DNA from: Actinoplanes sandaracinus
GTDB taxonomy: Bacteria; Actinomycetota; Actinomycetes; Mycobacteriales; Micromonosporaceae
Direction of reading: 5' to 3'
Assembly (NCBI RefSeq): GCF_030009775.1
Contig: NZ_JASCTH010000016.1
Coordinates: forward strand, 124,001 to 188,000
DNA length: 64,000 bases
Part shown: piece by piece, positions 29,737-37,937 of the stretch
Position numbering within the stretch: position 1 is the first letter of the stretch
Layout: every line of letters begins with the position of its first letter
Made by a program: the position numbers and the translations under genes
The notes under the pieces: model-generated
The model's database searches: none
The model's input: only the letters and a program-made list of their open reading frames with translations
What the model was told of the DNA's origin: nothing

Positions 29737-30371
29737 ACCGGTTCCGCGACGACCGGGTGACGCAGGCCCGGGTGGTCCGGCGGCAGGTTGCGGCGGATCA
29801 CCCACCAGCTCACCGCGAGGCATGCCGCGACCAGCGGCCCCGACAGCGCCAGCCGTGCCACGCCCAGCGCCTCGGCCTGCCCCGCCTGATAGAGCGGCAG
29901 GAACACGGCGACCCGGATGACGTACTGCATCACCCACACCCAACTGCCGCGCGAATACGCCTTCAGCAGCGCGGGATCGCGACGCCACCTGGTCCGCTGC
30001 CCGAGCACGCCGCCGACGACGAGACCGAGGAACGGCCAGCGGATCACGATGCTGATGATCCAGGCGAGGATGCTCGCACCGTTGCTGAAGATCTGGAGCA
30101 GGAAGAAGTTCTCCGCCTTGCCGGTCCAGAGCGCGATCAACGCGGCCACGCACACCACGAACAGGCCGATCAGCACGGCGCGCGGCTTGTCGCCTTTACG
30201 GACCCGCCACACCGACAGGCCGGCCGCGCAGATCACCGCGACGATCGCGCCCGCCCAGATCGACTGCCCGAACGCCACCAGCCCGACCACGAACCCGACC
30301 GCGGGCAGCGACGCGTCGACCGCGGCACGCCGCCCGTTCAGCAACTCCGCCAGCGATTCCGGCTGCGCCAT
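29718..30371 (-). CDS. DUF3159 family membrane protein
   Basis: A 217-residue protein with about six transmembrane helices. It matches the actinobacterial DUF3159 pattern, with an N-terminal LNGRRAAVDASLPAVGFV, a central IRWPFLGLVVGGVLGQRTRWRRDP and YSRGSWVWVMQYVIRVAV. The ATG at 30371 has AGGGG 9 nt upstream; a GTG two codons earlier is the alternative. Function is unknown. A palindrome resembling an iron box lies 22-40 nt upstream of the start, so regulation by a DtxR/DmdR-type repressor is possible. Its 3' end overlaps the convergent gene. Confidence 0.8.
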   Translation of the reverse strand: MAQPESLAELLNGRRAAVDASLPAVGFVVGLVAFGQSIWAGAIVAVICAAGLSVWRVRKGDKPRAVLIGLFVVCVAALIALWTGKAENFFLLQIFSNGASILAWIISIVIRWPFLGLVVGGVLGQRTRWRRDPALLKAYSRGSWVWVMQYVIRVAVFLPLYQAGQAEALGVARLALSGPLVAACLAVSWWVIRRNLPPDHPGLRHPVVAEPVQKAAS

Positions 30372-30392
30372 CTCCACCCGCCCCTTGAGAGG

Positions 30393-30411
30393 TTAGGGCA
30401 GCCTAACCCGC
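30393..30411. promoter_or_regulatory. Iron-box-like palindrome upstream of the DUF3159 gene
   Basis: The site contains GGTTAGG and CCTAACC arms (30391-30408). Aligned to the DtxR/IdeR/DmdR consensus TTAGGTTAGGCTAACCTAA, 13 of 19 positions match. Placement 22-40 nt before the start codon suits a repressor operator. Confidence 0.5.
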
Positions 30412-30855
30412 ACGTCGGCCGCCGTCGACGTCAGGCGTTTACTTCCATTCATTTTGTACGGCTACCCGAGAACAGTCCGTTGCTGACACGCGAGGTATCC
30501 CCGGCGCGAGACCGCGGCGCGCCCGCCGGGCTGCTGCCCACTCACGGCTGCCCGCGCCCCCACCCCCGCAACCGAGCCGTAGCCCACACGCCCTGCACAG
30601 CCCCGCAGACACGGCCGAGCTACGGCCCACACCCCAGCCGTCGCTCAGGCACGCCACGGAACCTCGCTGACGCGGCTGGGCGACGGCTCGGGCCTCCGGG
30701 TGCCCGGGGAGGGCTTCGGGACTCGGGGTGGGGTGCGCGGTGACGTGGGGATCAGCCCGAAAGACGCGCTGGGGCCGCGCGCCGAGGTGACGTCGCGTGG
30801 GAGCCACGGGGCGGGGATGGTTCGGCGGGACGCCGTGGCCGTACCCGATGAGGGG
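30412..30855. other. Gap without a supported gene
   Basis: About 440 bases lie between the DUF3159 promoter region and the end of the MBL hydrolase gene. There is one less GC-rich patch near 30430-30470 (TTTACTTCCATTCATTTTG). The open frames are Arg- and Pro-rich with no recognisable domain. I see nothing I can name. Confidence 0.5.
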
Positions 30856-31464
30856 TTAGACCATCCTGAACCGCTCGGCCTCGATCGTGGTGTCGTCGCC
30901 GTGGCCGGTGTGCACCACCGTCGCGTCCGGCAGCGTGAACAGCTTCTCCTTGATCGACTCGACGATGAGGCCGGCGTCCGAGTAGGACCGGCCGGTGGCG
31001 CCCGGCCCACCGTGGAAAAGGGTGTCCCCGGTGAAGACGCAGCCCAGGTCGGGGACGTGCAGGCAGACGGCGCCCGGAGCGTGGCCCGGCGTGTGCCGCA
31101 CCTCCAGCACCGACCCGGCCACCTCGATGCGGGCGCCGTCGGTCAGATCGATGTTCCACCACACGTCCGAGCCGTGGGTCAGCTCCCAGAGCGGCCACTC
31201 GGCCGGATGCAGCAGGATCGGGGCGCCGGTGCGGTCCCGCAGTTCCGGGGCCACCCGGACATGATCGTCGTGCGCGTGGGTGCAGACGATCGCCACGAGG
31301 CGGCGTTCGCCGACCACCTCGAGGATCGCGTCCGCGTCGTGCGGGGCGTCGATCACCACACATTCCTCGTCGTCACCGACGACCCAGATGTTGTTGTCGA
31401 CGTTGAAGGTCTGGCCGTCCAGGCTGAAGGTGCCCGCGACGACACCGTGATCCACTCGCAGCAT
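30856..31464 (-). CDS. MBL-fold metallo-hydrolase (glyoxalase II-like)
   Basis: A 202-residue metallo-beta-lactamase fold hydrolase. The metal-binding motif is THAHDDH, with further ligands in RHTPGHAPGAVCLH, FTGDTLFHGGPG and the terminal HTGHGDDT. These residues suit a dinuclear Zn or Fe centre like that of hydroxyacylglutathione or mycothiol-thioester hydrolases. The start MLRVDHGVVAGTF at 31464 fits the family; an upstream extension of 15 codons exists but looks unrelated. GAGG lies too close to the ATG, so the start is only moderately certain. It is divergent from the truncated sigma factor at 31532. Confidence 0.85.
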   Translation of the reverse strand: MLRVDHGVVAGTFSLDGQTFNVDNNIWVVGDDEECVVIDAPHDADAILEVVGERRLVAIVCTHAHDDHVRVAPELRDRTGAPILLHPAEWPLWELTHGSDVWWNIDLTDGARIEVAGSVLEVRHTPGHAPGAVCLHVPDLGCVFTGDTLFHGGPGATGRSYSDAGLIVESIKEKLFTLPDATVVHTGHGDDTTIEAERFRMV

Positions 31465-31531
31465 CCTCGGATTGTGCGGGATATTTCTCCGCACCGCTAA
31501 ACACTTCACCTACCTGGAGCGTTACCGGGAC

Positions 31532-31905
31532 ATGACATTCGAGGAGTTCGTGGGAGCGCGGCTGGGTCCCCTGCTGCGGTACGCGACCGCGCTCACCTGC
31601 GATCCCCACGAGGCCGACGACATCGTCGGGGAGGTGATGGTCCGGGTCTCCGCACAGTGGCGGCGCATCTCACGGACCGAACATCCGGAGGCGTACGTGA
31701 AACGGATGGTCCTCAACGAGTTCCTGTCCCTGCGGCGCCGATGGGGACGGGTCGTCCCGATGAACCACGAGCAGTTGGACAGCCGGGCCGGCGTCAGTGA
31801 CCCGCACACCGACCGGCAGGAACGCGACGAGTTGGTACGCCGGGTCGCCGCGCTGCCGGCCCGCCAGCGGGCGGTGATCGTGCTGCGCTACCGCTGGTGC
31901 TCGGG
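31532..31905 (+). pseudogene. Truncated SigE-family ECF sigma factor
   Basis: The frame begins MTFEEFVGARLGPLLRYATALTC and carries a good region 2 (DPHEADDIVGEVMVRVSAQW), the RMVLNEFLSLRRR segment and the linker up to ALPARQRAVIVLRYR. In intact SigE-family factors this is followed by the region-4 helix-turn-helix. Here the sequence instead turns into unrelated WCSGRTGPRLAA and runs open for another 350 codons through an antisense gene into the lipoprotein gene. The promoter -35 recognition domain is therefore lost. I treat it as a broken gene whose 3' part was replaced by a rearrangement near 31900. Confidence 0.65.
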
Positions 31906-32035
31906 CCGCACCGGACCTCGGCTGGCTGCCGGGATAGCGGTCGGCCTCGTCGACGGTGACACTGAGCCGGGGCGCACCCGGCCGGTTCGGCCCCGGCCGT
32001 CACCTGCTCCCCCGCGAACCCACCCGGGCCGCCGG

Positions 32036-32371
32036 TCAAGCGACGCCCTGGGCGACGAGAGCGCCGTCGACGTAGGCGTACACCGGTTGTGCCCGGAATC
32101 CGGCGAAGAGCAGCTTGCGGTGATGTTCGATCGTCACATAGTGCTGCTCGTGCACACCCACCACGAAGTTGTGCCGCTTGACCAGTTCGACGGAGGCGAA
32201 ACGAATGGTCTTCACCACGTCGTGACCGTCCACGGTGATGGAGAGGCCACCCCAGAACTTGTTGAAGGAGAAGCGAACCGTGTGGCGCTCGGCGACGCCG
32301 ACATCGAAGGTCAGGAGCACGAACGTCACTGTAATCCCGCTATCCTCGGCGTCGAGATGATCCTTTTTCAC
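32036..32371 (-). CDS. Hypothetical protein, antisense to the sigma-lipoprotein interval
   Basis: Up to 111 residues with ordinary protein composition: SGITVTFVLLTFDVGV then HTVRFSFNKFWGGLSITVDG and HNFVVGVHEQHYVTIEHHRK. The region is less GC-rich and has many beta-strand residues. The longest form starts with GTG at 32371; a second GTG at 32329 has a better upstream purine run. I do not recognise the family. It lies between the truncated sigma factor and the DUF4232 lipoprotein, on the opposite strand, and looks like an inserted gene. Confidence 0.6.
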   Translation of the reverse strand: MKKDHLDAEDSGITVTFVLLTFDVGVAERHTVRFSFNKFWGGLSITVDGHDVVKTIRFASVELVKRHNFVVGVHEQHYVTIEHHRKLLFAGFRAQPVYAYVDGALVAQGVA

Positions 32372-32377
32372 GACGCG

Positions 32378-32971
32378 ATGAGACGGTCCGATCGGTCACA
32401 TCGCCGCGCGACGGCCGTCGCGACGCGCTGGCCGCTGGCGGCGGTGCTCCTGCTGGCGGCCTGCGCCCGCCCGGACCAGATCGTCACGCCGGAGACCGGC
32501 CGGTCGGCAGCGGTCAGCGCGCCGCCGAGCAGTCCCGCGCCGCCCGCCCCGCGGTGCATCGGCGGAGTGGAGATCACCCTCGGCGAGACGAGCGCGGCGA
32601 TGGGGCTGCGCGCGACCGGGATCGAGCTGCGCAACTGCGGGACGGCGCCGTACACCGTCGAGGGCTACCCGGATCTGGAACTGCTCGACGACGACCGGAA
32701 GCCGCTGGACGTGCGTGTCCTGCACGGGGTCGCCGAGGTCGCCATGATCGAGCACTGGGCGGTCGAGCCGAAACCGATCACGGTCGCGCCCGGCGAGCGG
32801 GTGAGGGCGCTGCTGGTGTGGCGCAACCTCACCACCGAGGCCGAGAAGATCGCGACCGGGGCGTACGTGCACGTCGCCCCGGCGACCGGACAGCCCCGGC
32901 ACATCGTCGCCCACCACGTCGACACCGGAAACACCGGCAAGGCCGCGGTCAGCCCCTGGGTCCGCGACTGA
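32378..32971 (+). CDS. DUF4232-type secreted lipoprotein
   Basis: About 197 residues from ATG 32378 (ATG 32357 is an alternative). The N-terminus has arginines, a hydrophobic stretch and the lipobox LLAAC with Cys29, so it is exported, lipidated and anchored outside the membrane. After a Pro/Ser-rich tether, the domain (about residues 55-190) matches the DUF4232 pattern, with VEITLGETSAAMGLRATGIELRNCG, PYTVEGYPDLELLD and a second Cys-free beta sandwich half. Such lipoproteins often follow SigE-type sigma genes in actinomycetes, which fits the broken sigma factor upstream. Function is unknown. Confidence 0.78.
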   Translation: MRRSDRSHRRATAVATRWPLAAVLLLAACARPDQIVTPETGRSAAVSAPPSSPAPPAPRCIGGVEITLGETSAAMGLRATGIELRNCGTAPYTVEGYPDLELLDDDRKPLDVRVLHGVAEVAMIEHWAVEPKPITVAPGERVRALLVWRNLTTEAEKIATGAYVHVAPATGQPRHIVAHHVDTGNTGKAAVSPWVRD

Positions 32972-33111
32972 CCAGCGGCCCTCGCCGGGGTGGGCCGCGG
33001 ATCGGCACGCCGCGCTGGAGGATCTGGGGCGATCCTCGCCGGTTCGCCTCCGGAATCACGCAGCGCCGTCAAGCGTCACCCACCACGGGCGAGAACTGGC
33101 ACGATGGGTGG

Positions 33112-33882
33112 GTGGATCTTCGTGTGGAGCCCTGGCAGCGTCCCGCCCATCACGCCACCGGCCGGGAGGCGGTCGCCATGCTGGTCGCTTTCGCCGGCGA
33201 TGATGTGCTGACCGAGCTCGCCCTCGCCGGCACGGTGCCCGAGACGGCGCCGGTGGACGCGCTCAACGTTCACCTGCACCGGTATGCGGAGGAACCCGAG
33301 TGGATCGACGGGTTCCGCACCGGGCCGCTGCGGGACCTGGCCGCGCAGCAACTCCCCGACCTGCGGCCGCTCGACGAGGCCACCTGCTGTTACACGATCC
33401 GGGTGGCGGTCCAGGACCCACCCGACCTGGCCCACCTGCAGCTCGCGTGGCAGGTGGCGGCCTCCGTCGCCCGGGCCGGGGCGGTGGCGGTGCTCGACGT
33501 GTACGCCCACGACTGGTTCCCGGGCGAGGCGGTCGCCGCGCTCGACGCGCACCGGCCGTTCGTCCCGATGCGGGAGATCAGCGTGGTCGCCGAGGCCGAG
33601 AGCGTGCCCGGGTTCGGGCATCCGGTGCACACCCGCGGGATGATCAAGTTTGGGCGGCCGGACCTGGTCATCGGTGTTCCCGAGGATCAGATCGGGGACG
33701 CCGCGACCATCCTGAACCAGCTCGGCCGGATGCTCGCCGAGGGCGAGGTCCTCGAACCCGGCCAGGACCTGCGGGTGGAGGGCAAGCGGGTCCTCACGGT
33801 CGTCCCCTACCGGCCGGGCGGCCGGATCCCGGACGTTGCCCTGATCGACGACGGCCTCCTGATCGTCGACGCCGCGAGCTAG
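33112..33882 (+). CDS. Hypothetical protein, DUF4261-like
   Basis: About 256 residues from a GTG at 33112 (VDLRVEPWQRPAHH). No signal peptide or membrane helix. The C-terminal third, HTRGMIKFGRPDLVIGVPEDQIGDAATILNQL followed by LEPGQDLRVEGKRVLTVVP, resembles the end of DUF4261 proteins; the central strand AGAVAVLDVYAHDWFPG also fits. I do not know a function for this family. The start is a guess based on where sensible composition begins. Confidence 0.6.
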   Translation: MDLRVEPWQRPAHHATGREAVAMLVAFAGDDVLTELALAGTVPETAPVDALNVHLHRYAEEPEWIDGFRTGPLRDLAAQQLPDLRPLDEATCCYTIRVAVQDPPDLAHLQLAWQVAASVARAGAVAVLDVYAHDWFPGEAVAALDAHRPFVPMREISVVAEAESVPGFGHPVHTRGMIKFGRPDLVIGVPEDQIGDAATILNQLGRMLAEGEVLEPGQDLRVEGKRVLTVVPYRPGGRIPDVALIDDGLLIVDAAS

Positions 33883-33911
33883 TCACGCGGTCGTTCGCCA
33901 GCGGCGGGTGG

Positions 33912-34508
33912 TCAGCGGTGCCACAGGGTGACATCGCTGCTCGTGGCGACGACCAGCGTCGCACCTGACGGTGAGAAACCGGCGGCCCGCAGTTCGGTGA
34001 CGTTCGCGTGGAAGATGTGCCACCAGGAGTCGCCGTGGTCTCCCGACCAGGGATCGTGGCCCGGCTTCGACAGCAGAACCCGGTCGTGCGGCCAGTCCGG
34101 ACTGACCACCTCCACCGACCAGCCGTCCGGCGCCACGGTGCGCAGCCCACCGCCGAGCAGCCCGGCCATCCGCACCCGGGTCCCGGCGATCGGCCCGATC
34201 CCGACACAGGTGAGGTCGTCGTCCTCCGGCCAGCCCGGGTTCTCGCCCGGCCAGCCCGCGTCGCCGTCGCGCTCCCGGGCCAGTCGCTCGCCGGTGACCG
34301 TGTCGAACAGGCCCAGCCCGTCATGCGACCCGATCAGCAACAGGTCACGGCCACTCTCCGGGTGGACCGCGAAGCCGGCGCCGAGCAGCCCGCCGACCGC
34401 CACCTGATGCCGCTCGCTCCACGGCTCCGGAGCGTTCACCAGCGGCGCGGCCAGTACCCGGGCGCGAAGCCCCAGCTGGTGGTCGGTCAGCGGAATCCCC
34501 TCAGGCAC
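33912..34508 (-). CDS. Hypothetical protein
   Basis: 198 residues from GTG 34508 (MPEGIPLTDHQLGLR). It contains WD/kelch-like short strands such as DLLLIGSHDGLGLFDTVTGE and the terminal GATLVVATSSDVTLWHR, which suggest part of a beta-propeller, but too few repeats for a full one. There is no signal peptide. It is convergent with the DUF4261-like gene and 30 bp from it. Function not recognised. Confidence 0.6.
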   Translation of the reverse strand: MPEGIPLTDHQLGLRARVLAAPLVNAPEPWSERHQVAVGGLLGAGFAVHPESGRDLLLIGSHDGLGLFDTVTGERLARERDGDAGWPGENPGWPEDDDLTCVGIGPIAGTRVRMAGLLGGGLRTVAPDGWSVEVVSPDWPHDRVLLSKPGHDPWSGDHGDSWWHIFHANVTELRAAGFSPSGATLVVATSSDVTLWHR

Positions 34509-34688
34509 CGCACCAGTCTGCCGGATCCGCCGGCACGGGCGAGCGCAGGAACGTCCCGCCCTGCGGGGTGGTGCGCCAGTTGGCGGCGTGGCCGGTGAGT
34601 GGGCAGCAGCCCGGTGGTCGCGCTGCGGTTCGGGGTCGGGGGGACGCCGCGCGGGAGTTACGGGACGGGCTGGTCCGGTGGGGCGGTT

Positions 34689-35879
34689 TCAGGCGTACGA
34701 CGATGGCGGTTTTATCCAGCGATGGAGCAGGAAGGCGGCGAGCAGACCGCCACCACCGACCGCGACGGCCGCCGCCGTGAGCGAGGCCGCGGCCGTGACC
34801 GCGCCGATCAGGAGCGGCCCTCCGCCTTGGCCGACGTCGGAGCAGAGGCGCCAGGCGCCGAGGAATTCGGCACGGCCGGCGGCGGGTGAGGCGTCGGCGC
34901 CGAGGGTCATGACGAGGCCCGCGCTGAGGCCGTTGCCGACGCCCATGAGCAGGGCGACCGCGGTCAGGCCGGCGGCGCTGCCGGCCAGTGGGAGCAGCAC
35001 GTGCGCGAGTCCGAGCAGCGCCATCGCGGGGACGGCCGCGGCGCGCCGGCCGTAGCGGTCCATGAGTTTGCCGGCGGGATAGAACAGCAGCATGTCGATG
35101 CCGCCGGAGACGCCGTAGATCAGGCCGATGGTGGCGGGTTCGAGGCCGAGCGAGGCGCCCCACAGCGGGACGATGGTCTGGCGGGAGGCGCGGAGCGCGC
35201 CGACCAGCAGGACACCGAGGCCGAGGGTACGCAGGGTCCGCCGGTTGGCTCGGATGATCGCCCACAGCCGGGGGCGTTCGGCGCCGGCCGGCGGGGTGCG
35301 GTCGTGTGGGACGGGCGGGAGGACGATGAGTACGACGGTGGCGAGCCCGACCGCGGCGATCGCGACCAGGTAGGCGCCGTCGAGCCCGGCGAAGTGCATC
35401 GCGCCGGCGCCGAGGAAAGGGCCGGTGAAGGTGCCGATCCGGCCGACGCCGCCGAGGGTCGACATGGCACGGGCGCGCAGTTCCGGGCGGACGGCCTCGG
35501 TGAGGTAGGCGTGCCGCGCCAGCGCCCACGCCGCGCTGCAGACGCCGAGGAGCACGACCGCGGCGCCGAGGAGCGGGACGGTCGGCGCGAGCATGCAGGC
35601 GACCAGGGCCGGTACGGCGAACGCGGCGGCGGTGAGCATGGTGCGCCGCTCCCCCACTCGCGAGATCAGCACGCCGGCGGGCAGAGAGCCGCTGATCTGG
35701 CCGAGCCCGAGCAGTCCGGCGACGACGGCGGCGGCCGCGGGGGACGCGCCGAGGCTGGTGGCGGTGAGGACGACGACGGGGGCGACCGCGCCGACGCCGG
35801 TCGAGTAGACCGCGGAGGGCAGGTAGACCGTCGGTCCCAACTGGCGGAGCGTCTGGCCGTGGGCCGCCGTATCGGTCAC
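34689..35879 (-). CDS. Major facilitator superfamily transporter
   Basis: A 396-residue transporter with twelve predicted hydrophobic helices. The MFS loop motifs are visible after helix 2 (LISRVGERRTML) and in the second half (PAGKLMDRYGRR). It resembles drug/sugar-efflux type DHA1 carriers, but the substrate cannot be inferred. The start is GTG 35879. Just upstream a five-codon reading frame, ATG GTG CGC GAG TGA, ends in a GTGA overlap with this start and could affect its translation. The gene is transcribed toward the 34508-34688 gap, which holds nothing recognisable. Confidence 0.85.
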   Translation of the reverse strand: MTDTAAHGQTLRQLGPTVYLPSAVYSTGVGAVAPVVVLTATSLGASPAAAAVVAGLLGLGQISGSLPAGVLISRVGERRTMLTAAAFAVPALVACMLAPTVPLLGAAVVLLGVCSAAWALARHAYLTEAVRPELRARAMSTLGGVGRIGTFTGPFLGAGAMHFAGLDGAYLVAIAAVGLATVVLIVLPPVPHDRTPPAGAERPRLWAIIRANRRTLRTLGLGVLLVGALRASRQTIVPLWGASLGLEPATIGLIYGVSGGIDMLLFYPAGKLMDRYGRRAAAVPAMALLGLAHVLLPLAGSAAGLTAVALLMGVGNGLSAGLVMTLGADASPAAGRAEFLGAWRLCSDVGQGGGPLLIGAVTAAASLTAAAVAVGGGGLLAAFLLHRWIKPPSSYA

Positions 35880-35999
35880 TCGCGCACCATAACGGTTGAT
35901 CGTTGCGCGACATGCCGGGCCCGGCGGAGGGATTTCCGCCGGGCCGGCGACGGACCGAGAACGAGCCGGAAGCGGACCGAGGACGGGCCGGCGGCTGGG

Positions 36000-36599
36000 T
36001 CAGTCCAACTGGCCGTTGTAGTCGGGCAGCTTGAAGGTGCGCTCGGCATGTCCGCCGCCCAGGTCGGTGGCGCTGTTGCCGATGTTCGCGACGATCGTGT
36101 AGCCACGGCGCTCGATGTCGATGCGGGCCTTCGTCTTCAACGTCTGGTTGTCGGAGAAGTCGAACGTCGGCCGGGTGTAGAGATCGGTCCACCGGTATCC
36201 GACGACGCTGAGGTTGATCTCGGTGGCCGCCTCGATGATCTCCGGGCGGGCGGTGACGAAGAAGACCGCCGCGCCGTCGGCGCGGGCCTGACGGGCGAGG
36301 GCGAGCACCGACGGTGTAGCGGCATACGGCCGGTACTTGCTCTGTAGCGCGGTGTTGTCGATGTCGAGCACGATCGCGGCGCGGGCGCCGGAGGCCGGCA
36401 GCCGGTCGTCGAGATAGTCGGCGGCCCGGTCGGTGACGGATTCGACGTCGGCGAGCCAGGTCTCGTAGGAGGGCAGCGCCTGCGCGGTGTTCCCGGCGGG
36501 GGCGGCGACGGCGCTCGCCGGGATGGCGGTGAGGCCGATGATCGCGGCGACGGTGGTCACCAGAATGCGGAGGGAGAAGGTTCGCATGCGCCAGATCAT
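36000..36599 (-). CDS. Secreted HAD-family acid phosphatase
   Basis: A 199-residue exported phosphatase. An N-terminal signal peptide (residues about 1-33, ending ASAVAA) precedes the HAD domain with the catalytic motif VLDIDNTAL (nucleophile and acid Asp). Motif II is FFVTARPE, and the late NIGNSATDL is the Mg-binding region. The pattern resembles plant acid-phosphatase/class B-type HAD enzymes. ATG 36599 and ATG 36587 are both possible starts. Upstream sequence is strikingly AT-rich and carries a small inverted repeat. It likely releases phosphate from organic esters outside the cell. Confidence 0.85.
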   Translation of the reverse strand: MIWRMRTFSLRILVTTVAAIIGLTAIPASAVAAPAGNTAQALPSYETWLADVESVTDRAADYLDDRLPASGARAAIVLDIDNTALQSKYRPYAATPSVLALARQARADGAAVFFVTARPEIIEAATEINLSVVGYRWTDLYTRPTFDFSDNQTLKTKARIDIERRGYTIVANIGNSATDLGGGHAERTFKLPDYNGQLD

Positions 36600-36604
36600 C
36601 GATG

Positions 36605-36624
36605 CTTGTTAATTAAAGAACAAG
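36605..36624. promoter_or_regulatory. AT-rich inverted repeat before the phosphatase
   Basis: CTTGTT and AACAAG flank AATTAAAG, immediately upstream of the phosphatase start. Such an AT-rich island is rare here and probably marks a promoter or operator. Confidence 0.5.
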
Positions 36625-36726
36625 GGGTGACATCGTTCGCCCACGTGAAGAACTGGCGAATCCCCGGCGACGGCATCCACTTTGCCCCGCTGTGTTCACG
36701 ATCGCATGCGTAACATCCGCACATTG

Positions 36727-36806
36727 TTTCCGCGAGGCGCGCCCCGGTCAGCGGGTCCCGCCGCGTTTCCGCGGGGCGCGGTCCCGGTCAGCGAGTCCCG
36801 CCACGG
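36727..36806. repeat. Tandem duplication of a gene 3' end
   Basis: Two imperfect copies of about 40 bp, each starting TTTCCGCG, cover 36727-36765 and 36766-36806. The second contains the stop and last codons of the YbhN-type gene; the first still encodes the same Gly-Gly-Thr-Arg-stop. Confidence 0.7.
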
Positions 36807-37807
36807 CGGATGGCCAGATAGGACAGCCAGCCCACGCCGATGATGAACCCGAGCGTGATCAGGCGGTAGAGCACCACCACCGCGATGGCGATCTCGGCGG
36901 TGATGCCGCCCGCCATCAGGCCGAGGATCAGCGCGCCGTCGATGATGCCGAGACCGCCGGGGATGATGGTGATCGTGCCGGCGGCCATGCCGGCACAGAA
37001 GGCCAGCATCAGTTGACCGGCGCCGATCGAGCCGCCGCCGACGGCCATGCTGCACAGCCACAGGCAGGCCGCGTCGAGCAGCCAGTTGAGCAGGGCGTAC
37101 GTGACGGCGGCGGCCCCGTGGCCGGGAGTCAGGCGGGCCGCGCGCAACTGTTCGAGAAAGCCCTGGATGCGCTCCTGGCCGTGGTCGGCGGGGCGATGGC
37201 GGAGCCGGTTGACGGCGATCAGCACCGGGCGGGTGACCGCGGTCAGGCTGCTGGGGTGCCGGGTGAGGCGGCGGACCCCGATGGTGGCGAGCAGGGCGGC
37301 GACCGCCAGCGCCACGAAGGTGTGCGGATCGGGGGTGCCGTTCGCGGTGATCGTGCTGAACGCGGTGATCAGGGCGAGGGCGGCGGCCGAGAGGATGCCG
37401 GAGAGCGCGATGCACCAGGAGGCGATCGCCGGTGAGGCGCCGAAGCGGCGCATCTGCCGGTAGTTCAGCGCGGTCGAGAAGGCGGGCCCGCCGGGGAGGG
37501 TCACGCTCAGCGAGTGGGCGGCGTAGGCGAGGGCGGTGTGCCGCAGCAGGGAGACCCGCACGCCGGCGGAGCGCAGGAGGTGACGTTGCATTCGCGCGTA
37601 GGCCTGGATGGCGGCGGTTCCGGCGAGGAGCGCGGCGGCCAGCCAGCCGAGATGCGGGGCGCGCAGGTGGGTGAGGGCGTCGGCGAGGGACTGCCAGCCG
37701 AGGGCGAGTTCGGCGCCGAGGATGGCGGCCACGACCACCACGACGATCCAGCGAGCCTTGGCCCGGGCCGGTGCCGCCGGTGCCGCCTTCTCGGCGAGGG
37801 TGGTCAT
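36788..37807 (-). CDS. Lysylphosphatidylglycerol synthase TM / YbhN-family membrane protein
   Basis: A 339-residue integral membrane protein with about eight helices, matching the UPF0104 flippase-like domain. Signature segments are AYAAHSLSVTLPGGPAFSTALNYRQMRRFG and AGTITIIPGGLGIIDGALI, including the conserved PGG motifs. Members act in lipid or glycolipid translocation, or are the membrane half of MprF. There is no aminoacyltransferase domain here. It is divergent from a TetR regulator, with a palindrome between the two genes, so TetR control is plausible. Confidence 0.85.
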   Translation of the reverse strand: MTTLAEKAAPAAPARAKARWIVVVVVAAILGAELALGWQSLADALTHLRAPHLGWLAAALLAGTAAIQAYARMQRHLLRSAGVRVSLLRHTALAYAAHSLSVTLPGGPAFSTALNYRQMRRFGASPAIASWCIALSGILSAAALALITAFSTITANGTPDPHTFVALAVAALLATIGVRRLTRHPSSLTAVTRPVLIAVNRLRHRPADHGQERIQGFLEQLRAARLTPGHGAAAVTYALLNWLLDAACLWLCSMAVGGGSIGAGQLMLAFCAGMAAGTITIIPGGLGIIDGALILGLMAGGITAEIAIAVVVLYRLITLGFIIGVGWLSYLAIRRGGTR

Positions 37808-37848
37808 GCACGTGCCCCACAGTTAGTAAACAGATGCTGACAATAAAA

Positions 37849-37864
37849 CCGTACCGGCGTACGG
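37849..37864. promoter_or_regulatory. Palindrome between YbhN-type gene and TetR
   Basis: CCGTAC-CGGC-GTACGG, perfect 6-bp arms, within the 130-bp divergent region; AT-rich flanks (ACAATAAAA) suggest a promoter. Likely TetR operator by position. Confidence 0.5.
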
Positions 37865-37937
37865 CATAGCGGGTCAACATCCGTTTACGTCACATCCATC
37901 CGGCGGATAAGCTGCTACGACAGAGCGGAGGAGGGCT

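Noticed and set aside
31472-32971. A single 499-residue sigma-lipoprotein fusion
   Set aside because: Middle portion reads through an antisense protein-like gene and has no family; a signal peptide and lipobox restart at 32378. Chance open frame is more likely.
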